A stretch of DNA of 13,109 bases, taken from contig JACZVE010000037.1 of assembly GCA_022572825.1 (NCBI GenBank), positions 1 through 13,109 of the forward strand, written 5' to 3'. Under the pieces are notes generated by a model. That model saw nothing but the letters and a program-made list of their open reading frames with translations, was not told the DNA's origin and did no database searches. This document shows, piece after piece, positions 1 through 7,639 of this stretch. The position numbers were made by a program, and so were the translations under genes. Within the stretch, counting starts at the first letter, position 1. Every line of letters starts with the position of its first letter. The stretch comes from SAR324 cluster bacterium (GTDB lineage: Bacteria > SAR324 > JACQKK01).

Positions 1-1
1 G

Positions 2-2266
2 CGCTGGCTCGACCGGCAGGTGCGCAAGGCCGGCGTCGAATTGCGCCTGGGCACCGACGCGGGCGCCGAAGCGGTGCTGGCCCTGGCCCTGGCGCGCCGG
101 GTGCTCGCGCGCGGCCGGGCCCGCGTGGCAGGCATGGACCGGCGGCGCCTCGCGGAGTACCTGAAGCCCTACACCTTGGATAGGGCCTCCGCGGAGACCG
201 GGGTCGCACGCGACGTGATCGGCAAGCTGGCCGACGAGTTCGCCCGAGCGGCGCCCGGCTTGGCCCTGGCCGGGGGCAACAGCATCGCCACGGTGGAAGG
301 CACGCAGACCCAGATCGCGGTGAACATCCTCAACTACGTCGCAGGCAATATCGGCAAGACGGTGCTGTTCGGGGCCTCGCGCCAGATCAATCCGTCCACG
401 CCCTTCAGCGAAGTGCTCGCCGTCGTCAAGCGCATGATGGCGGGACAAGTGAAGCTGCTGATCGTGGATGGCGCCAACCCTCTGTATCACCTGCCCCCTT
501 CGACGCAGATCGCCGGCGCCCTGGAAAAAGTGGAAACCATCGTCAGCCTCTCCAGCGCGTGGGACGAGACCACCCGCATGGCCCATTGGGTGCTGCCGGG
601 TCAGAGCTTCCTGGAGCGCTGGGGCGACGCCTTCCCGCAAAAAGGGGTCTACTCCCTGGTGCAGCCGGTGATGGCACCGGTTTTCCCGGTGAAGGCCGCG
701 GAAGATACACTCATCTCCCTCGCCGGCAGGCTGGGGAGCACCGACTATGCCGAAACGCCCACCTATCGCGACGTGCTGCGCCAGGCCTGGCGGCAGCTGC
801 AGGCCGAGGTGGGGGCGGAGGGCGAGTTCGAGGAGTTCTGGCGCACCTCCCTGCAAAAGGGCGGCGCGTTTCGCACCGTATCCTTCTCCAGTTCGGTGCG
901 CCTCAACGCGCAAGTCTTCACCGTCAAGCCGGCGGCGGTCAATCTCTCCGGTGAGGGCTTGGTGCTCTTGCCTACCGTCTCTCTGCGGCACCGGGACGGC
1001 CGGGGTGCCTCCAACCCCTGGCTGCAGGAAATCCCCGATCCGATCTCACAGGTGGTGTGGGATTCCTGGGCGGACATCAACCCCGCCACAGCCAAGCGGA
1101 TGGGTATCAGCCACGGCGAACTGATCCGCGTGGCGTCGCCTCAGGGCGACGTGGAGCTGGCGGCCTATCTGCACTACGGCATCAACGAGGACGCCATCGC
1201 CATTCCCATCGGACAGGGCCACACCGGCTCCGGGCACAACGCGGATAATGTAGGCATCAACGTGCTGGACCTCCTGCCGGCTCTTGCGGACCGTACCTCG
1301 GGCGAGTTCGCCTATCTCACCACGCGCGTGCGGGTGACACCCACCGGCAAGCGCGCATATCTGGTGCAGACGCAGGAGGTTCCGCGCCAGCTCGGGCGAG
1401 GCATCATCCAGACCCAGACCCTGGAACAAGCGCGCGCGGGGGAGCAACCCGAAGCCGCCCATGGCGTCGAACTTCGCGAACGCAAGCACGTGGACTTTTA
1501 TCCGACGCACGATAAGCAGACACCCGGTTACTACGACCCGTACCGCTGGGGCATGACGGTGGACGTGGACCGCTGCACCGGCTGCTCGGCCTGTGTGGCC
1601 GCCTGCTATGCGGAGAACAACCTGCCCGTGGTGGGCAAGGCGCGGGCGGGGCTGGGACGCGAGATGGCCTGGATCACCATCCAGCGCTTCCTCGAGGGCA
1701 AGGGCGACGGCTACACGACGCTGATGCAGCCCATGTTCTGCCAGCACTGCTCCAATGCCGGCTGCGAGCCGGTCTGTCCGGTCTATGCCACCTACCACAA
1801 TCCGGAGGGCCTGAACGCCCAGGTCTACAACCGCTGCGTGGGCACCCGGTACTGCTCCAACAATTGCCCTTACAAGGTGCGGCGCTTCAACTGGTTCAAC
1901 TACGAGTGGGAGTCGCCGTTGCACCTGCAGCTCAACCCGGACGTGACCGTGCGCAGCAAGGGCATAATGGAGAAATGCACCTTCTGCGTGCAGCGCATCA
2001 ACCGCGCGCGCCAGACGGCCAACGACAAGGGGCGCGACATCGCCGATGGCGAGGTGACCCCGGCCTGCGTGCAGACCTGCCCCACCAAGGCGCTGACTTT
2101 CGGCAATCTGTCCGACCCCGGCAGCGAGGTTTCGCGCAAGGCTGTGCGCGGCCGCAACAAAAAGGAACAGCGCGTGCGGCAGTACGAGGTGCTGGCGGAG
2201 CTCAAGCAGCAACCCGCCGTCACCTATTTGCGCAAAGTCACCTTCGCGGCGATGGAGGAGGCCTGA
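2..2266 (+). CDS. actB: Alternative complex III subunit ActB, molybdopterin-oxidoreductase-like/ferredoxin fusion (5' partial)
   Basis: This is the iron-sulfur subunit of alternative complex III, which passes electrons from quinol toward a cytochrome or oxidase. The frame is open from base 2, so the gene begins before the window; the GTG at 20 is probably internal. Residues below count from that GTG. Residues 1 to about 480 match the C-terminal half of a MopB-type molybdopterin oxidoreductase domain, which in ActB is thought not to bind the cofactor. A four-cluster ferredoxin domain follows: C519/C522/C525/C529, C574/C577/C582/C586, C606/C612/C616 and C653/C656/C683/C687. The third group reads C-V-G-T-R-Y-C, with T609 where PsrB/HybA-type subunits have Cys; this fits the single [3Fe-4S] cluster known in ActB. 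The gene ends 1 nt before actC. The fused B1+B2 form is common in proteobacteria. The assignment is firm; the N-terminus is not seen. Confidence 0.95.
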   Translation, partial: RWLDRQVRKAGVELRLGTDAGAEAVLALALARRVLARGRARVAGMDRRRLAEYLKPYTLDRASAETGVARDVIGKLADEFARAAPGLALAGGNSIATVEGTQTQIAVNILNYVAGNIGKTVLFGASRQINPSTPFSEVLAVVKRMMAGQVKLLIVDGANPLYHLPPSTQIAGALEKVETIVSLSSAWDETTRMAHWVLPGQSFLERWGDAFPQKGVYSLVQPVMAPVFPVKAAEDTLISLAGRLGSTDYAETPTYRDVLRQAWRQLQAEVGAEGEFEEFWRTSLQKGGAFRTVSFSSSVRLNAQVFTVKPAAVNLSGEGLVLLPTVSLRHRDGRGASNPWLQEIPDPISQVVWDSWADINPATAKRMGISHGELIRVASPQGDVELAAYLHYGINEDAIAIPIGQGHTGSGHNADNVGINVLDLLPALADRTSGEFAYLTTRVRVTPTGKRAYLVQTQEVPRQLGRGIIQTQTLEQARAGEQPEAAHGVELRERKHVDFYPTHDKQTPGYYDPYRWGMTVDVDRCTGCSACVAACYAENNLPVVGKARAGLGREMAWITIQRFLEGKGDGYTTLMQPMFCQHCSNAGCEPVCPVYATYHNPEGLNAQVYNRCVGTRYCSNNCPYKVRRFNWFNYEWESPLHLQLNPDVTVRSKGIMEKCTFCVQRINRARQTANDKGRDIADGEVTPACVQTCPTKALTFGNLSDPGSEVSRKAVRGRNKKEQRVRQYEVLAELKQQPAVTYLRKVTFAAMEEA

Positions 2267-2267
2267 T

Positions 2268-3638
2268 TTGACCACCATTACCTTTGGCGACGTCAATGCG
2301 GATGTCTTGCGGACGCTGGAGCGTCCCAAGCCGGCTTATTTCCTGATACTGATCGCCTTCATCACCGCGCTGCTGATCGGGGCGCTCAGTTGGGCGGTGC
2401 AGATCGATGTGGGCATGGGCCTCAGCGGCATCAATCACCCCATCGGCTGGGGCGTCTACATCACCAATTTCGTGTTCTGGATCGGGATCGGACACGCCGG
2501 CACCCTGATCTCGGCGGTGTTCTTCCTCACCCGCGCTCCTTGGCGCGCGCCGGTGTACCGCGCGGCGGAGGCGATGACCGTCTTCGCCGTCATGACGGCC
2601 GGATTGTTTCCGCTCCTTCACGTCGGGCGGGTATGGTACGCCTACTGGCTGATCCCCTATCCCACCGAGCGCCTGCTTTGGGTGAACTTCAAGTCGCCCC
2701 TGCTGTGGGACGTATTCGCGGTCAGCACCTATCTGACCATCTCCATCACGTTCTTCGTGGTGGGGCTCATCCCCGATATATCCGCCATGCGCGACGGTTC
2801 CCGCGGGTTGCGCAAGATCATCTATACAGCGCTGGCGGTGGGGTGGAACAACTCCTTCCAGCAGTGGCTGCATTACATGCGCGGGTATCTGCTGCTGGCC
2901 GCATTCGCAACGCCGCTGGTGTTCTCGGTACACTCCATCGTGTCCTGGGACTTCGCCATGGCCCTCCTTCCCGGCTGGCACACGACCATCTTCGCGCCCT
3001 ACTTCGTGGCCGGCGCCATCTTTTCCGGGCTGGCGATGGTACTTACCATCGTCATTCCGCTGCGGGTGGTATTCGACCTGAAGAAATACATCACCGACCA
3101 CGTGCTGCAGAGCCTGGCGCGGGTGATTCTCTTTACCTCCATCATCGTGGCCTACGCCTACTCGACGGAATTCTTCATCGCCTACTACAGCGGCCTGCCC
3201 TTCGAGCGGGCGCTGTTTTACTTCCGGGCCTTCGGGGAGCCGGGCGATCTGTCTCCCTTCCGCGAGCAGGGCACGATGGGCTTCCCGCAGATCGCGTTTT
3301 TCCTCATGGTCTTCTGCAACTGCATCGCGCCCATACCGTTGTGGCGCTGGAAGATCCGCAACAATGCGGTGGCCCTGTTCATCATCTCCATCCTGATCAA
3401 CATCGGCATGTGGATGGAGCGCTTCAACATCATCGTCAGCTCGCTGCAGCGCGATTTCAACCCGGCCAACTGGGCGCAGTACGCGCCCACCCCTATCGAG
3501 ACCGGGATCACGCTGGGCAGCTTCGGATTCTTCTTCACGCTGTTCCTGCTGTTCATCCGGGCCATGCCCTCCCTGGCCATTGCGGAGATCAAGGAGGGCA
3601 TGGAGCCGCCGATGAAGTACGCGCAAGGCCATCACTGA
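2268..3638 (+). CDS. actC: Alternative complex III quinol-binding membrane subunit ActC (NrfD/PsrC-like)
   Basis: ActC is an NrfD/PsrC-family integral membrane protein that oxidises quinol next to the ActB clusters and may take part in proton translocation. The 456-residue product has about ten hydrophobic segments, near 24-44, 60-85, 100-118, 145-167, 205-222, 240-262, 285-303, 335-354, 366-382 and 415-432. It carries family features such as N-H-P-I-G-W-G in the first periplasmic region and G-H-A-G-T in the second helix. The TTG start at 2268 is chosen because GGAGGAGG (2254-2261) lies at ideal spacing and the product then begins with the normal short N-terminus before helix 1. The start sits 1 nt after the actB stop, which implies translational coupling. 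The length is normal for the family. Confidence 0.95.
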   Translation: MTTITFGDVNADVLRTLERPKPAYFLILIAFITALLIGALSWAVQIDVGMGLSGINHPIGWGVYITNFVFWIGIGHAGTLISAVFFLTRAPWRAPVYRAAEAMTVFAVMTAGLFPLLHVGRVWYAYWLIPYPTERLLWVNFKSPLLWDVFAVSTYLTISITFFVVGLIPDISAMRDGSRGLRKIIYTALAVGWNNSFQQWLHYMRGYLLLAAFATPLVFSVHSIVSWDFAMALLPGWHTTIFAPYFVAGAIFSGLAMVLTIVIPLRVVFDLKKYITDHVLQSLARVILFTSIIVAYAYSTEFFIAYYSGLPFERALFYFRAFGEPGDLSPFREQGTMGFPQIAFFLMVFCNCIAPIPLWRWKIRNNAVALFIISILINIGMWMERFNIIVSSLQRDFNPANWAQYAPTPIETGITLGSFGFFFTLFLLFIRAMPSLAIAEIKEGMEPPMKYAQGHH

Positions 3639-3662
3639 GCCTGAAGGGAAAGGACTTCGAGT

Positions 3663-4193
3663 ATGCTGGGAAAACCATTCAGGGGCATCTGGGGCGTGTT
3701 CACCCATCTGGACGAGGCGGCTTCCGTCGTGGCCAAGCTGCGGGAGCAGGGCAAGGACTACAGCGTGCTGGCGCCCTGCCCTCGCCACGAGCTGCACCAG
3801 GCGATGGGCGAACCGCTCAGCAAAATTCCATTCCTCACGCTGGTCTTCGGCGGGTTGGGCCTGTTTTTTGGATACGGGTTTCCTTCCTGGACGGCGCTGG
3901 ACTGGGTGCTTCCGGTGAGCCAGAAGCCTACCGTGAGCATCCCCGCCTTCACCATCATCGGATTCGAGCTGATGGTGCTGCTGGGTGGCGTCGGCACGGC
4001 CTTGTCGATCTTTGCGCTGGGGTTCATCGACCTTCGGCGAAAACGCCTGCCGAACTCGCAGCAGTTCAAGGCCCAGAACCGCTTTTCCAACGACCGCTTC
4101 GGAGTGATTGTGCGGTGCGAGGAAGGCGAGGCGGCGGCGGTGGAATCCATGATGCGCGAGCACTCTGTCGAGGAGGTGGTGCGTGAGTTCTAA
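3663..4193 (+). CDS. actD: Alternative complex III membrane subunit ActD (DUF3341)
   Basis: ActD is the small DUF3341 subunit of alternative complex III, an accessory membrane protein without cofactors. The 176-residue product starts with the soluble G-I-W-G-V-F region and a D-E-A-A sequence typical of the family. Two transmembrane helices follow, about 56-84 and 96-122, then a cytoplasmic tail with a second ferredoxin-like alpha/beta segment (F-G-V-I-V-R-C). The ATG at 3663 has AAGGA about 8 nt upstream. The gene lies 24 nt after actC, and its last 11 nt overlap the start of actE. Position between actC and actE, length and two-helix layout all agree with the family. Confidence 0.92.
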   Translation: MLGKPFRGIWGVFTHLDEAASVVAKLREQGKDYSVLAPCPRHELHQAMGEPLSKIPFLTLVFGGLGLFFGYGFPSWTALDWVLPVSQKPTVSIPAFTIIGFELMVLLGGVGTALSIFALGFIDLRRKRLPNSQQFKAQNRFSNDRFGVIVRCEEGEAAAVESMMREHSVEEVVREF

Positions 4194-4791
4194 GACAGGC
4201 CATGCCAAGTTGTACGTGATCGCCTGCCTTGCCGGCGCAGCGGTGATCGGACTGTTCCTGATCGCCCTCGTCTGGGCGGCCGACAACTCGCGGCCGGACT
4301 ACCTGGGTTACGACCTGTCCAAGCCCTGGTTCGACGGGAAGCCCTGGGCATTGGGTCTGGATATGTATAACGGCGCGTCCATCAAGCCCCAGGAGGTTGG
4401 CACCTTTCAGCGCTTTCCCGACAACTCCGTTCCCCGCAGTGGCGTGGAGCCCGACGTGCCCGATGTGTGGGTGGAAGACAAACTGCTGCGCGATCTTATC
4501 CCCGAGAACCCTACGCGGGCCACCGCGGCATCCATCGCCAATGGGCGTAAGATTTTCAACATCTACTGTGCCGCCTGCCACGGACGGGACGGAAAGGCTC
4601 AGGTACCAGTCGTGCGGCGCGGCATACCCATGGTTCCGATCGATCTGCTGAGGAACGTGTTCTCCGAAGCGCACATCTACAACCGCATCCGCTACGGTGG
4701 GGGCATCATGCCGACCTATGGGTTCCAGACGACGCGCGGGGAGCGTTGGGATATCGTGAACTATCTCAAGAGCCAGAATTTCGGGAAATAG
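4183..4791 (+). CDS. actE: Alternative complex III mono-heme cytochrome c subunit ActE
   Basis: ActE is the membrane-anchored mono-heme cytochrome c of alternative complex III and probably passes electrons on to a soluble carrier or an oxidase. The 202-residue product has an N-terminal hydrophobic segment (about 10-32) that is a signal anchor; C15 lies inside it but shows no clear lipobox. The heme site is C129-A-A-C132-H133. M176 in the I-M-P-T-Y segment and M150 are candidate distal ligands, M176 being the more typical. The GTG start at 4183 is supported by AGGAGGTGG at 4171-4179, which lies inside actD, so translation of the two genes is probably coupled. The stop is 9 nt before actF. Confidence 0.93.
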   Translation: MSSKTGHAKLYVIACLAGAAVIGLFLIALVWAADNSRPDYLGYDLSKPWFDGKPWALGLDMYNGASIKPQEVGTFQRFPDNSVPRSGVEPDVPDVWVEDKLLRDLIPENPTRATAASIANGRKIFNIYCAACHGRDGKAQVPVVRRGIPMVPIDLLRNVFSEAHIYNRIRYGGGIMPTYGFQTTRGERWDIVNYLKSQNFGK

Positions 4792-4800
4792 AGGAGTGCA

Positions 4801-6057
4801 GTGAAAGAAATTCTCGAACAGTCAAACCTGCAGTTGGCCGCCGGCTGGAAAGCCTTTCTCTGGGTACTGGTGGTGCTGGGGGTGTTGATGTTCATCATCG
4901 GACTGACGACCGGTGCGGCGGAGCGCACCTGGCAAGCGTTCCTGATCAATACGATCTTCTGGGGCGGCATCGCGCAGTCGGGCGTGATCCTGGCCGTCAT
5001 CTGGCAGATCACCGACGCCAAGTGGGGACGGCCCTTCAAGCGGCTGGCGGAGGCATTCAGCGGGTTCATGCCCCTGGCCTTCGGAGCGTTTGTCTTCGTG
5101 CTCTTCGGCGCCCATTACCTCTATGAATGGGTGGAGCACCCCATGGCCGTGAAAGCCGCCTATCTCAACATGGGCTTCTTCGCCACGCGCAACGTGATCG
5201 GGCTGGCCGCGTTGCTGGGCATGTCGATCTGGTTCGTGCGCACCTCGGTGAGACCGGATCTGGGCCTGGCGCAGCGGCTCATTCCCTCCTGGGGTGGCAC
5301 GTTTTCCCAGCGCCTGCTGAAGGGATACGGCGAGCACGAGACGGAAGTGGTGCAATTGGAGCTGCGCTCCCGGCGGCTGGCACCTTCCCTGGCGCTGATG
5401 TATGCCTTCATATTCACCATGGTGACGTACGATTACATCATGTCGCTGGACCAGGAGTGGTTCAGCACGCTGTTCGGCGTGTTCGTCATCGTGGGAAATC
5501 TATACTCCGCCTTGGCATTGCTGCTGATCATCGTTGCGCTCGCGCGGCGCCTGCCCCATCTGGCCGAGTACATGACCCTCAACCGCTACCACGACCTGGC
5601 CAAGCTCACCTTCGCCATGGCGTTGCTGTACGCCTACATGGCGTTTACGCAGTACCTGGTCATCTGGTACAGCAACCTGCCGGAAGAAGCACCGTACCTG
5701 GTGACGCGCTCCATCGCCGATACGCCCTGGAAACCGTTGTTCTGGGCACTGGTGGTGGTGCTGTTCATCTTTCCCTTCCTGGGTCTGATGGCGCGCACCG
5801 TCTGCCGCAGTCCGGCCATAGTGGCTCCCATCGCCGCGATTCTTCTCATCGGCCGATGGTGGGCGGACTACCTGCTGGTGGTGCCCTCCATTCAGGATCG
5901 CCATGCGGATCCCCAGTTCCTTTTCGGCGCGCACGAGGTGCTGGTGACCGCGGGCTTTGCCGGAGCCTTCTTTCTCTGCTTCTTCTGGTTCATGGGACGG
6001 GTGCCCGTGCTTCCCATCTCGGACAAGCACCTTTGCAAATCCTGGCACGGGCATTAA
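4801..6057 (+). CDS. actF: Alternative complex III integral membrane subunit ActF (ActC paralogue)
   Basis: ActF is the second large membrane subunit of alternative complex III, an NrfD-like paralogue of ActC without a neighbouring iron-sulfur partner, proposed to take part in proton movement. The 418-residue product has about ten hydrophobic segments, near 18-40, 45-65, 85-110, 125-145, 200-220, 228-250, 270-290, 310-330, 338-360 and 382-402. Family signatures include H-Y-L-Y-E-W in helix 3 and T-Y-D-Y-I-M-S-L-D near residue 208. The GTG at 4801 follows GAGGAG (4791-4796) after a short 4-nt gap; no better start is seen. It is the last act gene in the window: a 253-nt convergent gap follows, with no oxidase or SCO gene. 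Confidence 0.93.
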   Translation: MKEILEQSNLQLAAGWKAFLWVLVVLGVLMFIIGLTTGAAERTWQAFLINTIFWGGIAQSGVILAVIWQITDAKWGRPFKRLAEAFSGFMPLAFGAFVFVLFGAHYLYEWVEHPMAVKAAYLNMGFFATRNVIGLAALLGMSIWFVRTSVRPDLGLAQRLIPSWGGTFSQRLLKGYGEHETEVVQLELRSRRLAPSLALMYAFIFTMVTYDYIMSLDQEWFSTLFGVFVIVGNLYSALALLLIIVALARRLPHLAEYMTLNRYHDLAKLTFAMALLYAYMAFTQYLVIWYSNLPEEAPYLVTRSIADTPWKPLFWALVVVLFIFPFLGLMARTVCRSPAIVAPIAAILLIGRWWADYLLVVPSIQDRHADPQFLFGAHEVLVTAGFAGAFFLCFFWFMGRVPVLPISDKHLCKSWHGH

Positions 6058-6085
6058 GTGAATATAATTTTACAGCGAAATTAGC

Positions 6086-6126
6086 GCCGCAAGGCATCGC
6101 TGCGCGCCGCTGTGGCCTGCGGCTTT
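6086..6126 (+). terminator. Possible weak terminator after actF
   Basis: The 253-nt convergent gap 6058-6310 separates actF from the end of the LysM/TPR gene. It begins A+T-rich and then turns G+C-rich. GCCGCAAGGC (6086-6095) can pair with GCCTGCGGC (6115-6123) with one bulged A, leaving a loop of about 19 nt, followed by only three T residues. A second short hairpin, TCGCTGACCAGCGA (6253-6266), stands near an A5 run (6273-6277) but in the wrong order for a textbook terminator of the minus-strand operon. No gene is seen in this gap. The terminator call is weak. Confidence 0.25.
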
Positions 6127-6310
6127 GCAATTCAATCGAAATACGGCCCGGAGCCGCCGCCAAGCGTTGGTGAGTGGGCTTCATTGCGAAGGGCGAGCCT
6201 GGCGGCCGTGTCGGCTGCCACCGCTGCGCGGCTGCCTGGCCGGGCCGCATCGTCGCTGACCAGCGAGAGGAGAAAAACAGGAGGGGGCGCGGCTCCGGCA
6301 GCGCTCGACG

Positions 6311-7639
6311 CTACTGTACCTGCGCCAGCTTGGTTAGCAGGGCCCTGGCATTCTCCAGATCCTTGCCGGCCTGGTGATGGTTCGGATCCAGTTTCAGCAC
6401 CTGCTCCCATTCCTTGATGGCGTTGTCCAGATCTTCCTCGAGATAGAACGTCACACCCGCGATGTAGTGCACCTCGGCCTGCTGGTCTTCAAGTTGCCCG
6501 CGGAGGAACGTGAGGATCTTGCCGACATCCTTGTAGTTGGGTTCGACCCGGCTCAGCACCTGCATGGCCGCGACGTACTGCTCCTCATCGCGGAGCTTGT
6601 TGCCGTGAGCGTAGTACGCCGCGTCTTTCAACGCGCGGGCGTCGCCGTTGGCCGGATCTTCTTCCAGTACCTCCTCGGCAGCCTGGGCGGCCTCCTGGAA
6701 ATTGCGCTCCTCGAACAGCCGCTGGGCGTCGTTAAACCTGGAGCGCGCGGCCGAGGTGTCCAGGCCGCCGCCGCCCTGCACCACCTCCTGACGGACGATG
6801 ATCGCGCCGGCGGCCTCCGCGCCCATCTCCGCCTCCGGGGCAACGCTCGCCAACGCTTGCGCCGGCGGTGCGGCCGAGGCGACGGCCTTCTTCTCCTTGG
6901 CCGGTGCGCGGGGCGTTGCGGGCTTTTTGGCGGGCGTTTCGGCGGGTTTTTCGATGGGCCGCGGTGTCTTGGCCGCCGCGACACGCCGCTTTGCGCGTTG
7001 CCCCGGCGGAATCACCGCCGCCATGATGGGCAGCCTGAGCACTGTGCCCACCTTGAGCTGCCGGGGATCCTTGATGTCATTGTAGTAGCGCACCAGGAAC
7101 GTCATGCCCGGGTCGCTGTATTCCGCCTCGGCGATCTGGCGCAAGGTGTCGCCCCGCCGCACGCGATAGTCCGTCACGCTCCTGGCATTGAGATCGTGCT
7201 TGACCATGGTGAGCGCGAGGTGATTTTTCGGATCGTAGCTCAGTGTGCGCAGAAACTCCTTGAACGCCTTGCCGTAGGACTGTTTCTTAAGATGGGCCTT
7301 GGCAAGTCTGAGGTGTTTGGCCGCGTTCTTGCGCAGCAGCGACTTGATTCCCGCAATGCGCCGCCGCGCCTCCCGGTCGCCAGACTTCAGGCCGGATACC
7401 GCTTCCCACCGCATCAGGGCGCGATGCCAGTCCCGGGTTTTATCGTCGCGGCGGGCCATGCGGCGGAAGCGATCCGTCATCCCGGCAAACGGGTCTTTCG
7501 GAATGGTTATCTCGAGCTCCTCACCCGGCTTGTAGCCGGGCGCGGCGGCGACGCGTGCGCACGTTGCCGCACCGGCGCACGCCATCGCCAGCACGAGCAG
7601 CACCGACCACGGCCGCATGCGACAGGGGCGCGTGCTCAT
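6311..7639 (-). CDS. Exported LysM-domain protein with tetratricopeptide repeats
   Basis: The 442-residue product has an N-terminal signal peptide (hydrophobic 11-33, ending A-A-A-P). A helical TPR-like region follows at about 65-150 (K-A-F-K-E-F-L then Y-D-P-K-N-H). A LysM domain lies at about 158-204 (Y-R-V-R-R-G-D-T-L to G-T-V-L-R-L-P). Next is a low-complexity Ala/Pro/Lys linker (213-265), then C-terminal TPRs at about 303-335, 345-370 and 387-435, the last with a D-P-N-H-H repeat end. LysM binds peptidoglycan or related GlcNAc polymers and TPRs scaffold partners, so a periplasmic envelope-assembly role is inferred. The frame is open farther upstream, but the ATG at 7639 is chosen because it gives the signal peptide and forms an ATGA overlap with the upstream deacetylase stop. 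M8 is an alternative start. Enzymatic motifs are absent. Confidence 0.85.
   Translation of the reverse strand: MSTRPCRMRPWSVLLVLAMACAGAATCARVAAAPGYKPGEELEITIPKDPFAGMTDRFRRMARRDDKTRDWHRALMRWEAVSGLKSGDREARRRIAGIKSLLRKNAAKHLRLAKAHLKKQSYGKAFKEFLRTLSYDPKNHLALTMVKHDLNARSVTDYRVRRGDTLRQIAEAEYSDPGMTFLVRYYNDIKDPRQLKVGTVLRLPIMAAVIPPGQRAKRRVAAAKTPRPIEKPAETPAKKPATPRAPAKEKKAVASAAPPAQALASVAPEAEMGAEAAGAIIVRQEVVQGGGGLDTSAARSRFNDAQRLFEERNFQEAAQAAEEVLEEDPANGDARALKDAAYYAHGNKLRDEEQYVAAMQVLSRVEPNYKDVGKILTFLRGQLEDQQAEVHYIAGVTFYLEEDLDNAIKEWEQVLKLDPNHHQAGKDLENARALLTKLAQVQ

Noticed and set aside
1046..2329. 427-codon open frame on the minus strand opposite actB
   Set aside because: It is the antisense shadow of the ferredoxin domain of actB, and no family features are seen.
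2390..4186. 598-codon open frame on the plus strand in another frame of actC-actD
   Set aside because: It overlaps two clear membrane-protein genes completely; its composition is Arg/His/Gly-rich without membrane segments or motifs.
2238..4286. 682-codon open frame on the minus strand opposite actC-actD
   Set aside because: It lies antisense to two well-supported act genes. Its product is rich in Arg, Gln, His, Asp and Gly with no recognisable domain, as expected from the complement of G+C-biased codons.
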